A DNA stretch of 64,000 nt from Okeania sp. KiyG1 (GTDB taxonomy: Bacteria; Cyanobacteriota; Cyanobacteriia; Cyanobacteriales; Microcoleaceae), in NCBI RefSeq assembly GCF_014132355.1, contig NZ_BLZO01000025.1:94058-158057 (forward strand), written 5' to 3'. Below are positions 10,026 through 19,310 of this stretch, in pieces. Both the position numbers and the translations under genes were made by a program. Below the pieces are notes generated by a model. That model saw nothing but the letters and a program-made list of their open reading frames with translations, did not search any database and was not told where the DNA came from. Position 1 is the first letter of the stretch. Each line of letters begins with the position of its first letter.

Positions 10026-10282
10026 ATAATCTCCGAGGGGGCTAATAACTTCCCCTCAAAAATCATAGACCTTTTTTGCTCATCTTTAGACTCAAGAGAA
10101 TCAAGCCATTCCTCAATAATCATTCTACAAATTTCTGTTGTTGATATTCCGCTCTGTTTCGCAACTTTCTCTAACTTGGGCATCTTCTTTTTGCTAATCC
10201 TCAGACCTATAGATTTTTTGGTCAAGGCTTCAGGGTCTTCTTTAAATGTCCCATCAGAGTTTCTCGGTCTTCGTTTCTTCAT
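10010..10282 (-). CDS. Small ribbon-helix-helix-like protein
   Basis: 90 residues. A basic N-terminus (MKKRRPRNSDGTFKED) precedes KSIGLRISKKKMPKLEKVAK, then GISTTEICRMIIEEWLDSL. A short strand followed by two helices is the layout of ribbon-helix-helix DNA-binding proteins such as antitoxins and plasmid or IS regulators. It is the first gene of a two-gene operon with the helix-turn-helix protein at 9843-10025. No toxin is seen nearby. The function is inferred from the pattern and remains uncertain. Confidence 0.5.
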   Translation of the reverse strand: MKKRRPRNSDGTFKEDPEALTKKSIGLRISKKKMPKLEKVAKQSGISTTEICRMIIEEWLDSLESKDEQKRSMIFEGKLLAPSEIMCPIR

Positions 10283-10853
10283 ACCTTTAACCTTTGCTAG
10301 CCATTGCTAAATTCTATTTTAGCAGGGGATATGGGGTTTGATAAATTATATGAAATCCGGTTATACAATTGTCTCACTCTATACTTCCATTCAACATAGG
10401 CTTAACGAAGTCAGAAGTCAGAAGTCAGAAGTTAGAAGCTAGAAGTTAGATAGAGGAGCCGTCAGTAGGGCAACGTACAGAAGTTGTTTTTGTAACGAGG
10501 ATTTGAGCCCCCTACAAAAACATTTGGCCTGAAAAGGCGGGGTTTTAGACCCAATTATTTTGATAAAATGTCGGTATATCCCTAGATACAGCAAATTTCA
10601 GACTAATAGACATTTCCAATAATAAAAAATCAAATCAATTATCGCACAGAAACTATCGATTCTTTCCCCCTATTCACTACTCCCTCTTTTCTAGAGATGT
10701 CTAATTTGGTACAACTGACGGGGTCAATATTTTGTGCTTGTTCGCTATCCTAATTCCTATCTTCCCTACTACTCCCTAAAACTATCAACATAATTACCTC
10801 ATAACGCGCGGAAACTGCTGTAATTCCTACTCTCATCCTTCCTTTTCTTCCAG
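10283..10853. repeat. Repeat-filled gap
   Basis: No gene supported. Contains a direct run of AGAAGTCAGAAGTC units near 10412-10450, a block CGAGGATTTGAGCCCCCTAC near 10497, and a piece of a dispersed repeat (AAAAGGCGGGGTTTTAGACC, then CAATTATTTTGATAAAATG) that recurs near 14870 and 40910. Confidence 0.5.
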
Positions 10854-11262
10854 CTAATGTATGTCGCCAATCCGACAGCTCTCCTGACTAACTACTGAAT
10901 TATTTGACAGTCCCCACTCTAATAGAGATGGGGATTCTTGGCTCAATGACTCACCATCACCTAGCAGGATATCTCCAACTAAGCCAGAGTGCGTGTCTCC
11001 CCAAGCGTAAGTTCCGGTGTGTCCCACCGTACATAGTGCTTTTTGTAGGATGTTTCTTGCAGCATTTACATCTCTATCTGCTTCATACCCACAGTGAGGA
11101 CAAACATGGGTTCTTACAGACAGAGACTTTTTCACAACTTCCCCACAGTTAGAACAATTCTGACTTGTATAGTTAGGTGGTACTGCTACTGTAGACTTGC
11201 CATACTTAAAACCAAAATATTCTAGCCAGCCACGGAAAGTTGACCAAGCAACATCACTGATT
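10854..11262 (-). pseudogene. tnpB: tnpB 3' fragment
   Basis: The C-terminal third of a TnpB reads without a start codon. It includes SDVAWSTFRGWLEYFGFKYG and the zinc-ribbon cysteines in NCSNCGEVV and HVCPHCGYEA. The RuvC-III aspartate is in DRDVNAARNIL, and VGHTGTYAWGD is a typical TnpB tail. The upstream two thirds, with the first two catalytic acids, are missing. The break coincides with a GTAGGGGCGAACGGCC palindrome at 11267-11317. Not functional. Confidence 0.8.
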
Positions 11263-11659
11263 GATTGTAGGGGCGAACGGCCGAAAGCTTGCGCATAACT
11301 ATCGTTAACGCCCCTACGAGCCTTCGATTTTTTACCATACCTTTTACATTCAAAAATGTCTTGAGAAAATCATCTATTTTCTACAGGCGACTGAAGTCGC
11401 CCGGAAAGCTTTTCATCCATGGGCTGAAGCGACATGGTTTTCAAGAAGAGCGAATTCGCCCGATAATAACTAATTATCCGGATTATATATTATTTATCTA
11501 GACAAATACTTGACACCCATTGCTAGCCTTGGCTATCATACAAATAGTACGTTAGTAAGTTAAATGAGGGTAAAAGTCTCTTCACCAGTCAATTGAGAAA
11601 CTGAATCTCTTTTTTGATCTATCTGAGTCAAGTCACTCAATTATTAAGGAGAAATAAAA
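11263..11659. repeat. Palindromic mini-repeats upstream of a small gene
   Basis: 11267-11317 is a GTAGGGGCGAACGGCC...CCCCTAC palindrome that carries a second repeat piece in its centre (GCGCATAACTATCGTTAACG). A hairpin GGCGACTGAAGTCGCC follows near 11387-11402. The last 150 bases probably hold the promoter of the gene at 11660. Confidence 0.55.
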
Positions 11660-11995
11660 ATGAATATTCAAGAAATAGTTATTGAGCAAATCTGCAAGGA
11701 GTTTAAAATCGATCCCAACAATGATAATCAGCAACTTTCAGTAGAAAACCTCAAAGATATTATCCGATGTACAACAAACAAAATGCTTATGGCACATTTT
11801 CAAATTTTACTAGATAACTATCTCGAAAATAGTGATAAAAATTATGCCCTACATCAACTCAGTGTTTTCGCAAATATAGAATCAGAAAATAATGCCAATG
11901 AAATAAAAAAATTAAGTGGTTTTCATGATATTGGCAAACAAATTGCAAATATTGAAGTTAGATTTCTAGAAACAACTCTTGGCTTAAGAACTTAG
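11660..11995 (+). CDS. Hypothetical protein, 111 residues
   Basis: I do not recognise this family. A good ribosome site (AAGGAG) sits eight bases before the ATG, which supports a real gene. The protein is soluble, mostly helical by composition and acidic. Visible phrases are EQICKEFKIDPNN, TNKMLMAHFQILLDNYL and FHDIGKQIANIEVRFLE. It stands alone about 250 bases downstream of the psbA stop codon, in the opposite (convergent) orientation. Confidence 0.6.
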   Translation: MNIQEIVIEQICKEFKIDPNNDNQQLSVENLKDIIRCTTNKMLMAHFQILLDNYLENSDKNYALHQLSVFANIESENNANEIKKLSGFHDIGKQIANIEVRFLETTLGLRT

Positions 11996-12193
11996 CTTTA
12001 ATAATTAAATAATCTCTTTGAGCTTGAGGAAAAAGTAATTAAGAAAAAAGAAGGAATAAGTGAATGAGAATAATCTTCGACATTGAAAACCGCTGTAAGT
12101 CACAATTGTAAGAAACCCTTCTGTCTTCCTTCCACCAAAGTATAAATATTCAGGCGGACATGATATTTCCTATTGCTTATTAAGCTTTTAAGC

Positions 12194-12225
12194 AAAAAAA
12201 AAAGCCCTCTAAATAGAGGACTTTT
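12194..12225 (-). terminator. psbA intrinsic terminator
   Basis: Read on the minus strand just after the psbA stop codon, the sequence is AAGTCCTCTATTTAGAGGGC followed by ten Ts. The stem TCCTCT/AGAGGG with a long T-tract is a textbook intrinsic terminator. Confidence 0.85.
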
Positions 12226-12246
12226 GATAATTCAATCAACTAAAAA

Positions 12247-13308
12247 TTAACCATTGATAGAAGGAGCTTCTACAGCAGCTAAATCTAGAGGGAAGTTGTG
12301 AGCGTTACGCTCGTGCATTACTTCCATACCTAAGTTAGCGCGGTTAATAATGTCTGCCCAAGTATTTACTACACGACCACTAGAATCGATGATGGACTGG
12401 TTGAAGTTGAAACCATTCAAGTTGAAGGCCATTGTGGACACACCTAGAGCGGTGAACCAAATACCTACTACTGGCCATGCTCCTAAGAAGAAGTGTAAGG
12501 AACGGCTGTTGTTGAATGATGCATATTGGAAGATTAAACGACCGAAGTAGCCGTGAGCTGCTACGATGTTGTAAGTTTCTTCTTCTTGACCGAACTTATA
12601 ACCGTAGTTCTGAGATTCTGTTTCAGTTGTTTCACGTACTAAGCTAGAAGTTACCAAAGAACCGTGCATTGCACTGAACAATGAACCACCGAATACACCT
12701 GCTACACCTAACATGTGGAATGGGTGCATTAATATGTTGTGCTCTGCTTGGAACACTAACATGAAGTTGAATGTTCCGGAGATTCCTAAAGGCATTCCAT
12801 CGGAGAAGCTTCCTTGTCCAATAGGATAGATTAAGAATACTGCTGTTGCTGCTGCTACAGGAGCGGAGTAAGCAACACAGATCCAAGGACGCATACCTAA
12901 GCGGTAAGATAGTTCCCACTCACGACCCATGTAGCAAAATACGCCAATGAGGAAGTGGAAGATTACTAGCTGGTATGGGCCACCGTTGTAGAGCCACTCA
13001 TCCAAACTTGCTGCTTCCCAGATAGGATAGAAGTGTAGACCGATAGCGTTGGAGGAAGGTACTACTGCACCGGAAATGATGTTGTTTCCGAACATTAAGG
13101 AACCAGCGACGGGTTCGCGGATACCATCAATGTCTACAGGAGGAGCTGCTACAAATGCGATGATGTAGCAGATAGTAGCTGTTAACAAGGTAGGGATCAT
13201 TAATACACCGAACCAACCGATGTATAAACGATTGTCTGTGCTGGTAATCCAGCTACAGAACTTTTCCCATACGTTAGCGTTTTCACGCTGTTGTAAGGTA
13301 GTTGTCAT
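12247..13308 (-). CDS. psbA: Photosystem II reaction-centre protein D1
   Basis: 353 residues, five-helix thylakoid membrane protein that binds P680, pheophytin, QB and the Mn4CaO5 cluster. Key residues are in register: Tyr161 (YZ), Asp170, Glu189, His190, His198, His332, Glu333, His337, Asp342 and Ala344. Residue 130 is Glu ([11 protein letters not shown]), the pheophytin ligand type linked to high-light D1 forms. The C-terminal extension removed by CtpA is only nine residues (AVEAPSING). Most cyanobacterial D1 proteins have 16; nine is the length in chloroplasts and in Prochlorothrix. A promoter and terminator are visible. Confidence 0.98.
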   Translation of the reverse strand: MTTTLQQRENANVWEKFCSWITSTDNRLYIGWFGVLMIPTLLTATICYIIAFVAAPPVDIDGIREPVAGSLMFGNNIISGAVVPSSNAIGLHFYPIWEAASLDEWLYNGGPYQLVIFHFLIGVFCYMGREWELSYRLGMRPWICVAYSAPVAAATAVFLIYPIGQGSFSDGMPLGISGTFNFMLVFQAEHNILMHPFHMLGVAGVFGGSLFSAMHGSLVTSSLVRETTETESQNYGYKFGQEEETYNIVAAHGYFGRLIFQYASFNNSRSLHFFLGAWPVVGIWFTALGVSTMAFNLNGFNFNQSIIDSSGRVVNTWADIINRANLGMEVMHERNAHNFPLDLAAVEAPSING

Positions 13309-13395
13309 AGTATGTATGATTGCTGTTATGTATGTATGAAATTTTCGAGGTACGGTGGTGCAGGTATTTTTTTGTTTGCCTGCGCCGTTGTTAAT

Positions 13396-13424
13396 AATAT
13401 AGCTAGTTTATTTCGTTTTGTAAA
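13396..13424 (-). promoter_or_regulatory. psbA sigma70-type promoter
   Basis: On the minus strand TTTACA (13419-13424) and TATATT (13396-13401) are separated by exactly 17 bases, 87 bases upstream of the psbA start codon. This would give a 5' leader of about 80 bases. A direct repeat of ATACAT words lies just before the ATG. Confidence 0.75.
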
Positions 13425-13589
13425 GATGTTTAATTCATAAGGTTTTAAATAGAATGTATAAGTTGAGCTTATTTTAACTGGGTCCTGACCCTGGGGAACT
13501 GGGACAAGAGGTGCATCGAATTAAGAAATCCGGTTTCTTAGGAGAAACCAGGTTTCTGGGCTACTCATCAAATTTCTGGAAGCTCATTG

Positions 13590-13862
13590 ACATCCTCTCC
13601 CGTTAAATCGAAGATTATAACGGGAGATTCCCAAACCTCACGATTTAGGTTTACTGCTTAAGTGGCACTTATCTAGACTGTTGCCAGTCCCCGACAGTAC
13701 GCCTACACAGTCAATTTAGTCCACGGTCTGCCCGACCGCAGTGACACCTCAATGGTATCATATGCCTATTATATCATACTTCTATCTCAATGGAGTGCTT
13801 ATTTTTGTTTGGTCGCGATTCATCTCCCGGTAAATCGAAGATTATACCGGGAGTCCTCTCAC
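13590..13862 (-). mobile_element. tnpB-less IS200/IS605-type element with guide-RNA-like right end
   Basis: Minus strand. The left-end hairpin CTCCCGG...CCGGGAG is followed by ATGAATC (13824-13854). The right-end hairpin CTCCCG...CGGGAG is followed by AGGATGTCAA (about 13590-13627). Both share the loop core TATAATCTTCGATTTA. The roughly 190 bases between them resemble the GC-richer right end of tnpB elements, from which omega RNA is made. A TATAAT box lies near 13765. No tnpB remains, so this is read as an internal-deletion derivative that would depend on proteins in trans. Confidence 0.6.
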
Positions 13863-14076
13863 TCCATTTTTGATAGACATCTCCAGAAAAGAGGGAACAG
13901 GGAACACCGGAGCTGGGAACAGGGAACCCACCCCTCGCCCCTCCCCTCCCAGGAGGGGAATAATTGATAATTTATGGGTAAGAATTGATTTTATTTTTGA
14001 TTTTGGAGATGTCTAATATCTACTCCTCGAATGTGCCAGCCTTGCTTGATGCAAATGCACCCCATCTGGGGCCGGG

Positions 14077-14505
14077 CTAAAAGCTGGGGCTGGGGTCAAC
14101 AGTATTGGCAACTTTGAACTCTGTCGCACCCACTTCCTGCAGGGAGAATGTAATGGGAATAGCCCTGGAAGCAGCCCTACAAAAATCGGGTATCAGACGG
14201 ATGAATGTGGCAGTCGGAGGCTGGTATTTGTCCAATACGGCTATGAAGTCCTCTTTCTTCGTGCAGCCAGTGCTAGTCACTAAGATCGTTACTGTTTTTT
14301 CAGTTACTTGTAGTCCATGCAATGTTTCTATAACTGGCTGATATTGACTGATATAGTCATCGATCTCGCTTGCTGAAGCAGTGGGAGTTGCGACACAAAA
14401 GATTACCGTAAATAGCAGGGTTGCTAGACCGAGTGCCACTCTTGAGAGTGCTTTCTTCAAGGGAAGATATGCTTGGAATTTGCTTTTAAGTGTTGTATTT
14501 AACAT
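14077..14505 (-). CDS. Small secreted (periplasmic) protein, unknown family
   Basis: 142 residues. A classic signal peptide covers residues 1-46 (basic start, hydrophobic VALGLATLLFTVIFCVA, cleavage near TASAS|E). The mature part of about 95 residues has ILVTSTGCTKKEDF and IPDFCRAASRAIPITFSL. The two cysteines could form a disulfide in the periplasm or lumen. I do not recognise the family or function. Isolated gene flanked by repeats. Confidence 0.7.
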   Translation of the reverse strand: MLNTTLKSKFQAYLPLKKALSRVALGLATLLFTVIFCVATPTASASEIDDYISQYQPVIETLHGLQVTEKTVTILVTSTGCTKKEDFIAVLDKYQPPTATFIRLIPDFCRAASRAIPITFSLQEVGATEFKVANTVDPSPSF

Positions 14506-14896
14506 AGTGTTGCAATTAATGTGTTTTAGAATCTTGGCCTTAAATTAAGGCAACATAAATCTTAGGATGATGGAGGCTGAAAGCTTGCTATCCTCACCAG
14601 TATAAGTGGAATGGTGCAGCAAACTAAAGGATATTGGCTCCTAGTTTGAAGACCGTCCCGGCCCACTTAACGAAGTCAGAACTCATTTGTGAACCCACCC
14701 TAACCCTTCCCAGGAGGGGAAGTAGGGGATTTGAGTAAGGCTCCAAAAATATTTCGCTGTGCGCAGGTAACAGCTCATCTGGGGGAATAAATTGCCGATA
14801 ATATAAGACTTTTAGCTATTTGGCCTCTCCTGCAATTTGTGAATATACCAGCGCTCATTGCTATATTTCGCCTTAAAAGGCGGGGTTTTAAACCCA
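14506..14896. repeat. Gap with dispersed repeats
   Basis: No gene seen. About 14690-14890 is an inverted copy of sequence near 40910-41000 (CCCAGGAGGGGAAGTAGGGG, then GCGGGGTTTTAAACCC). A phrase ATACCAGCGCTCATTGCTAT near 14850 is one end of the MITE-like element at 62504-62607. Confidence 0.5.
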
Positions 14897-15010
14897 CAGG
14901 ACTTACGCACAGACACTAAATCCAGTGAGGGCGCAATTCGGAGCTTGGCGTTAGCCAATGCCATTCGCCCCTACATATGGCGTTTTCAAGGTTGATTTGC
15001 GTAAGTCCTG
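14897..15010. mobile_element. MITE with nested palindrome, just upstream of the PPK2 gene
   Basis: 114 bp bounded by perfect inverted repeats CAGGACTTACGC / GCGTAAGTCCTG (14897-14908 and 14999-15010). A damaged member of the GGGGCG...CGCCCCTAC palindrome family is nested at 14928-14974. The same terminal repeats bound an element at 22889-23119. It ends 28 bases before the ATG of the downstream gene and so may affect that gene's promoter or leader. Confidence 0.7.
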
Positions 15011-15038
15011 ACCCAATTATTTTGATAAAAAAAGACAG

Positions 15039-16526
15039 ATGTTAGAAACCTTAGATTTAGAACTGTCCCTAGATAAAGAAACTTATATAAGCAAGCTCGA
15101 AGCTTTAATGCAGAAGTTAAGAACCCTACAGAGAGCTTGCTGGCAAAAGAAATTACCTGTGCTGATAGTATTAGAAGGTTGGGCAGCTGCTGGTAAAGGT
15201 GCTTTAGTTCAACAAATAGTGGGAAATATGGACCCGCGAGGATTTGTGGTACATCCAATTTGGCCTGCTACAGCACAAGAACGACAATATCCTTTTATGT
15301 GGAGGTTTTGGCAAAGACTTCCGAGAGCGGGACAAATTGGATGTTTCTATCATAGCTGGTACACTCATGTCCTGGAAGAGCGACTATTTAAAAGAGTGTC
15401 AGAGGCAGAAATTCCTATAAGATTAGAGCAAATTAATGCTTTTGAGCGTCAGATGGTGGATAATGGGGTGGCGATCGCTAAATTCTGGATTCATTTGAGC
15501 AAAAAAGAATTGAAGAAGCGTTTAAAAAAAACTGCTGCTGATTCTTTAAAAGCTTGGCGGGTCAGAAGTGAAGACTGGCAACAAGCAAAAAATTATGAAC
15601 GATATACTGTTTTTGCTGAAGAAATGCTGATTCATACCAACACAGGATTTGCTTCCTGGACATTGGTGGAAGGAAACTCTCAACGTTGGGCAAGAGTCAA
15701 AGTTCTGACAGAAATGGTCTCAACTTTGAGCGAAGCTTTGGATGGACTGCAGATTCAGGCCACACCACTCAAAAATCCTCTTCAAGAACAGCTCAAATCA
15801 AGGGAACCAGATTTTTTAGCTGAAGTAGATTTGACCCAAAGCTTATCTCCAAAACAGTATAAAAAATCTTTACGGCAGCAGCAAGCACTTTTGAATAAAC
15901 TGCAATTGGAAATTTACAAACATCAAATCCCTGTGCTGGTAATATTTGAGGGTTGGGATGCTGCGGGTAAGGGTGGGGCAATTAAAAGATTAACGGATAA
16001 TTTAGACCCCCGAAGTTATGTAGTTAGTGCTTTTGCTGCACCAACGGAGTCAGAAAAAGCCTATCATTATCTCTGGCGGTTTTGGAAACAGTTGCCAGAA
16101 GCAGGAAATATTGGTATTTTTGACCGCAGTTGGTATGGTCGAGTTTTGGTGGAGCGGGTGGAAAGATTTGCTACAGAGTCAGAATGGCAACGTGCATATC
16201 AGGAAATTAATGAGTTTGAGGGACAATTGACCAGTGCAGGTTATGTTTTGGTCAAATTTTGGTTACATATTAGTCAGGAGGAACAATTAAGGCGATTTAC
16301 TGAGCGACAAAATGACCCATTTAAGCAGTATAAGCTTACAGAGGAGGATTGGCGCAATCGAGAAAAGTGGGAAGTTTATGAAGTAGCTGTTAATCAAATG
16401 ATTGAGCTTACAAGTACGCCTACTGCACCTTGGACTTTAATTGGGGGTGATGATAAACATTATGCTCGTGTTAAAGTAATCCAAACAGTGACGGAAGCAA
16501 TTAATGCTCAACTTAAGTACCGATAA
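15039..16526 (+). CDS. pap: Two-domain polyphosphate kinase 2 (polyphosphate:AMP phosphotransferase type)
   Basis: 495 residues with two tandem PPK2 (P-loop) domains, the arrangement of polyphosphate:AMP phosphotransferases that make ADP from AMP and polyphosphate. The C-terminal domain has an intact Walker A FEGWDAAGKGG (303-313) and the Walker B/lid entry FDRSWYGRVLVERVE (361-375). In the N-terminal domain Walker A is GWAAAGKG (the usual Asp is Ala) and the second motif is CFYHSWYTHVLEERL (FDRS lost), so it is probably structural. Cytosolic. It stands alone; a MITE ends 28 bases upstream. Confidence 0.85.
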   Translation: MLETLDLELSLDKETYISKLEALMQKLRTLQRACWQKKLPVLIVLEGWAAAGKGALVQQIVGNMDPRGFVVHPIWPATAQERQYPFMWRFWQRLPRAGQIGCFYHSWYTHVLEERLFKRVSEAEIPIRLEQINAFERQMVDNGVAIAKFWIHLSKKELKKRLKKTAADSLKAWRVRSEDWQQAKNYERYTVFAEEMLIHTNTGFASWTLVEGNSQRWARVKVLTEMVSTLSEALDGLQIQATPLKNPLQEQLKSREPDFLAEVDLTQSLSPKQYKKSLRQQQALLNKLQLEIYKHQIPVLVIFEGWDAAGKGGAIKRLTDNLDPRSYVVSAFAAPTESEKAYHYLWRFWKQLPEAGNIGIFDRSWYGRVLVERVERFATESEWQRAYQEINEFEGQLTSAGYVLVKFWLHISQEEQLRRFTERQNDPFKQYKLTEEDWRNREKWEVYEVAVNQMIELTSTPTAPWTLIGGDDKHYARVKVIQTVTEAINAQLKYR

Positions 16527-16782
16527 AATAAGTTGATTTTTATTTTTAGCTTCGCTGAAGTAAGGTATGAAACTGATGAGTGAGTAGATATTAATAGTAA
16601 GTAAAAATAGAGCGTCTCTTTTAACTACTAACTAATGACTACTAACTACTGATTACTGACCACTAAAAATTATACAATAATTCAGCAACGCCTTATTTTT
16701 TATGTTATGAGAAAGACTGCATCAATCAAGTTAGCTGATTAAGCAAACAATCAAACTTTTCTAAGGAAAAAATCAAAAAATT

Positions 16783-17769
16783 ATGCTGATAATTTTAACA
16801 AGAATAGTATTCTTAATACTGTTAATTTGTATAATTAAGTCACTCTGGGATAGTTCTGGTGGAGATAAGAAAAATTTAATTTCTAAGTTGTTGTTAGTAT
16901 TTTCAATTATTCTGTTAATACTGGCATTTTATGCACCAGATAGTCCAGTAGGAGCTGCTGTTTTTAGGTTTCTAGCTTTTGCTTTTAAACCACTTGGTTT
17001 TTCGATTATACTTTTGATCTATGCCACTACTCTCATATCGAATGGGGGGATAAAAAGTCCAGCTCCAACTCTGATTATTACAGCTTTAATAGTTCTGATA
17101 ATTTCTAGCTCGCCAGTATTTGCTGTATGGGCAGCTCAACAAGCAGAAGAGGACGCTATAGAACTTGTTTCTGTATCAGCTTGTTGTGACGAAAAAGCAG
17201 ATGCGATTGTATTATTGGGTCAGGGAACAACTCAGCCAGTAATACCAGACAGAATACAAGTTCAGCTTACTAAAACAGCAGAGCGGATTATTTATGCATC
17301 TCAACTATATAAGAAAGGTTTAGCTCCCTATATTATAGTAAGTGCTGGTCCGAGAATTGGAGATGATAATAGTACGGTTGAAGCTGTAGATATCAAGAAC
17401 ATTTTAATTGAATTGGGTGTTCCAAGAGGGGCTATTATTCTAGAACCAGATGGAAGGACTGTCTATGAAAGTGCCATTGAAACAAGGGAAATTTTGGATG
17501 CAAAAGGTTTAGACACTGCAGTTATTCTTGTTACTTCTGCTGTTAATATTCGTCGTGCTAGTTTAACTTTTACTGATATAGGAATGAGGGTTATTCCAGC
17601 TCCAACAGATTTTAATACTGTAAATCCTTATGAAGATTCTTCCTATCGTTTTGTACTAGCAGATTTTCTACCTAATGCTCAAGCACTTTTACTAACTACA
17701 GAAGTTTGGGAAGAATATTTAGCTTTATTTTACTACTTCCTACGCGGTTGGTTAGCTCCTGGTTTTTGA
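16783..17769 (+). CDS. YdcF/ElyC-family (DUF218) membrane protein
   Basis: 328 residues. Residues 1-120 hold about four transmembrane helices (LILLICIIKSLW; LLLVFSIILLILAFY; GFSIILLIYATTLI; LIITALIVLIISSSPVFAVW). The periplasmic or lumenal part from about 138 is a DUF218 fold (KADAIVLLGQG, IIVSAGPRIGD, STVEAVDIKNIL, ESAIETREIL, VILVTSAVNIRRASLTF). SanA, ElyC and YdcF of Escherichia coli share the domain and are tied to envelope integrity; the reaction is not settled. Isolated gene, with a weak AAGGA ribosome site about 17 bases upstream. Confidence 0.8.
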   Translation: MLIILTRIVFLILLICIIKSLWDSSGGDKKNLISKLLLVFSIILLILAFYAPDSPVGAAVFRFLAFAFKPLGFSIILLIYATTLISNGGIKSPAPTLIITALIVLIISSSPVFAVWAAQQAEEDAIELVSVSACCDEKADAIVLLGQGTTQPVIPDRIQVQLTKTAERIIYASQLYKKGLAPYIIVSAGPRIGDDNSTVEAVDIKNILIELGVPRGAIILEPDGRTVYESAIETREILDAKGLDTAVILVTSAVNIRRASLTFTDIGMRVIPAPTDFNTVNPYEDSSYRFVLADFLPNAQALLLTTEVWEEYLALFYYFLRGWLAPGF

Positions 17770-18296
17770 GGAAGTATTTTCAACTAACTATATTGTTTTT
17801 ACATAAGCATTCAGCCGTCAGCTATTAGCTAGCTTCCTATGGTCGGAACTGCGAACTTCAGCTATTAATTTGGAGGAAGATAAAAGCAACCTTTGAAATT
17901 GAATTTGAATAAAAATTACTGGTAAAGTCCCTTTCCTAAACCTTAGAAGTAATTACTCATTACTAATTGCTGTTAACGTAGTTCCGACCTAGGAGGCTAA
18001 CTGACTGCTAATAGCTGTTTGCGCAGCATTCCGCAGGAAATGCTTATGTTTTTACTGAAACAAAATCTAAATTTATGCCCCTCAAAAAATTGGAATAGCA
18101 GAGGGGCATTTTTATGATCTTTAATAATGATTTTGATGATAATTTATATTCAAAAAATTCACTAAATAATTTGTAGTGAATTTATAGCAGTCGAAGCAAA
18201 GGTTAGGAAATATCAAAAGCTTAAAACTCAAACAATGCCAGATATTTCCTTCTTCCTTCTTCCTTCTTCCTTCTTTCTTCTTTCTTCTGCCATACC
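17770..18296. repeat. Gap with dispersed repeats and mini-repeat
   Basis: No gene supported. Phrases such as GCATTCAGCCGTCAGCTATT near 17806 and GGTCGGAACTGCG belong to a block that recurs near 26890-27090, 28460-28680 and 50480-50690. A copy of the 26-bp mini-repeat (CTGTTTGCGCAGCATTCCGC) lies at 18015-18040. The 3' end is a TTCCTTC tandem run (18245-18285). Confidence 0.55.
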
Positions 18297-18627
18297 TTAA
18301 TCTTCTTCCAAAGATATTATTTCTAATGGGTCATAATTACTAGAGGACGTAGTTGTTGGATTGTTATCTGAATTAGAAGGAGAAGCAGTAGAAGCAGGAG
18401 AAGCAGGAGTAGATGGCTGCTCATTTATGCTTTTTTTACCACCAGGCACTAAAAAAGTAACAATCAACCAAATACCTAAAAATATCAATAACAATCTAAT
18501 CACAAAATCTTGTCCGGGAGGCGCTTTTGGCGGTTTCTTTTGGTGCTTCGAGTTTAACTTTAATAGATTCAGTTTCGATAGTGTTATCGTCTTTTACATC
18601 AAACGAAAGAGAAAATTGCTTGCCCAT
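18297..18627 (-). CDS. Small tail-membrane protein gene split by a frameshift
   Basis: Two open frames join. ATG at 18627 (with AGGAA before it) encodes 43 residues (MGKQFSLSFDVKDDN, IETESIKVKLEAPKE) and stops at 18496. The second frame runs to 18297 and encodes PPKAPPGQDFVIRLLLIFLG, then WLIVTFLVPGGKKS and a Ser/Thr/Pro-rich tail ending IISLEED. Removing one base near GCACCAAAAG (about 18538) fuses them into a sensible protein: soluble head, KAPPG linker, one transmembrane helix, acidic tail. It is either a frameshift mutation or a +1 translational frameshift. A 68-residue GTG-started frame alone lacks the natural N-terminus. Family not recognised. Confidence 0.5.
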
Positions 18628-19310
18628 ATTTGTTATTCCTATTGTGGCAAATATTATGGTTAAGATATTAAGATAATTTTAGTAATATTTTGAGTTTAAT
18701 TTGAGAAAAAATTATTTAGGAGCCATACATTTATCTTTTCCTTTATAGATTTAATACCTCACACTTAGCCCTCGGTGTCTACAATTGCTTGGAGTTTGTA
18801 GAGGCGGAGGGACAGTTTTTCAGTATTCCTATCTACTTTTTTTCTTCTTCAATTGATACAGCTCATTTTTAACAAGAACTAACAATTTTTTCATGGATTT
18901 TTAATATAAAAGCGGTTAGCAGTCAGCAGTCAGCAGTCAGCAAGATTATTTTTCTAAAGCTAACTAAGGGAATTTAAACCCCTCCTAAACAATCCTGCGC
19001 TTGGGGTTACAGGGGATTTAACCAGAGCTGCTAAAAGCTGAATTTCGCAGTTCCTCTGCAAGAAGCTAGCTGTTTGCGGAGCATTCCGGTACGGAAATGC
19101 TAAAAGCTGATAGCTAGTTAATTTTTTTTGTATCTTTAAACTATAGCAGTCGAAGGAAATGTTAGGACAGATCAAAAGCTTAAAACTCAGACAAAGCCAG
19201 ATTTTTCCTTCTCTGGTAGATAACTAAACACCTTATTCCTTTTTCCTTCTTCCTTCTTCCTTCTGCTATATCTACAATCATAACATTATCTAAAATCTAA
19301 AATAATTACT
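18628..19310. repeat. Gap with dispersed repeats
   Basis: No gene supported. Contains GCAGTCAGCAGTCAGCAG near 18920-18940, a mini-repeat copy at about 19068-19100 (GCTGTTTGCGGAGCATTCCG), and a second TTCCTTCTTCC run near 19240. The phrase TATAGCAGTCGAAG(G/C)AAA occurs both here and near 18184, each time before a TTCCTTC run, so the two stretches are diverged copies. Confidence 0.55.
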
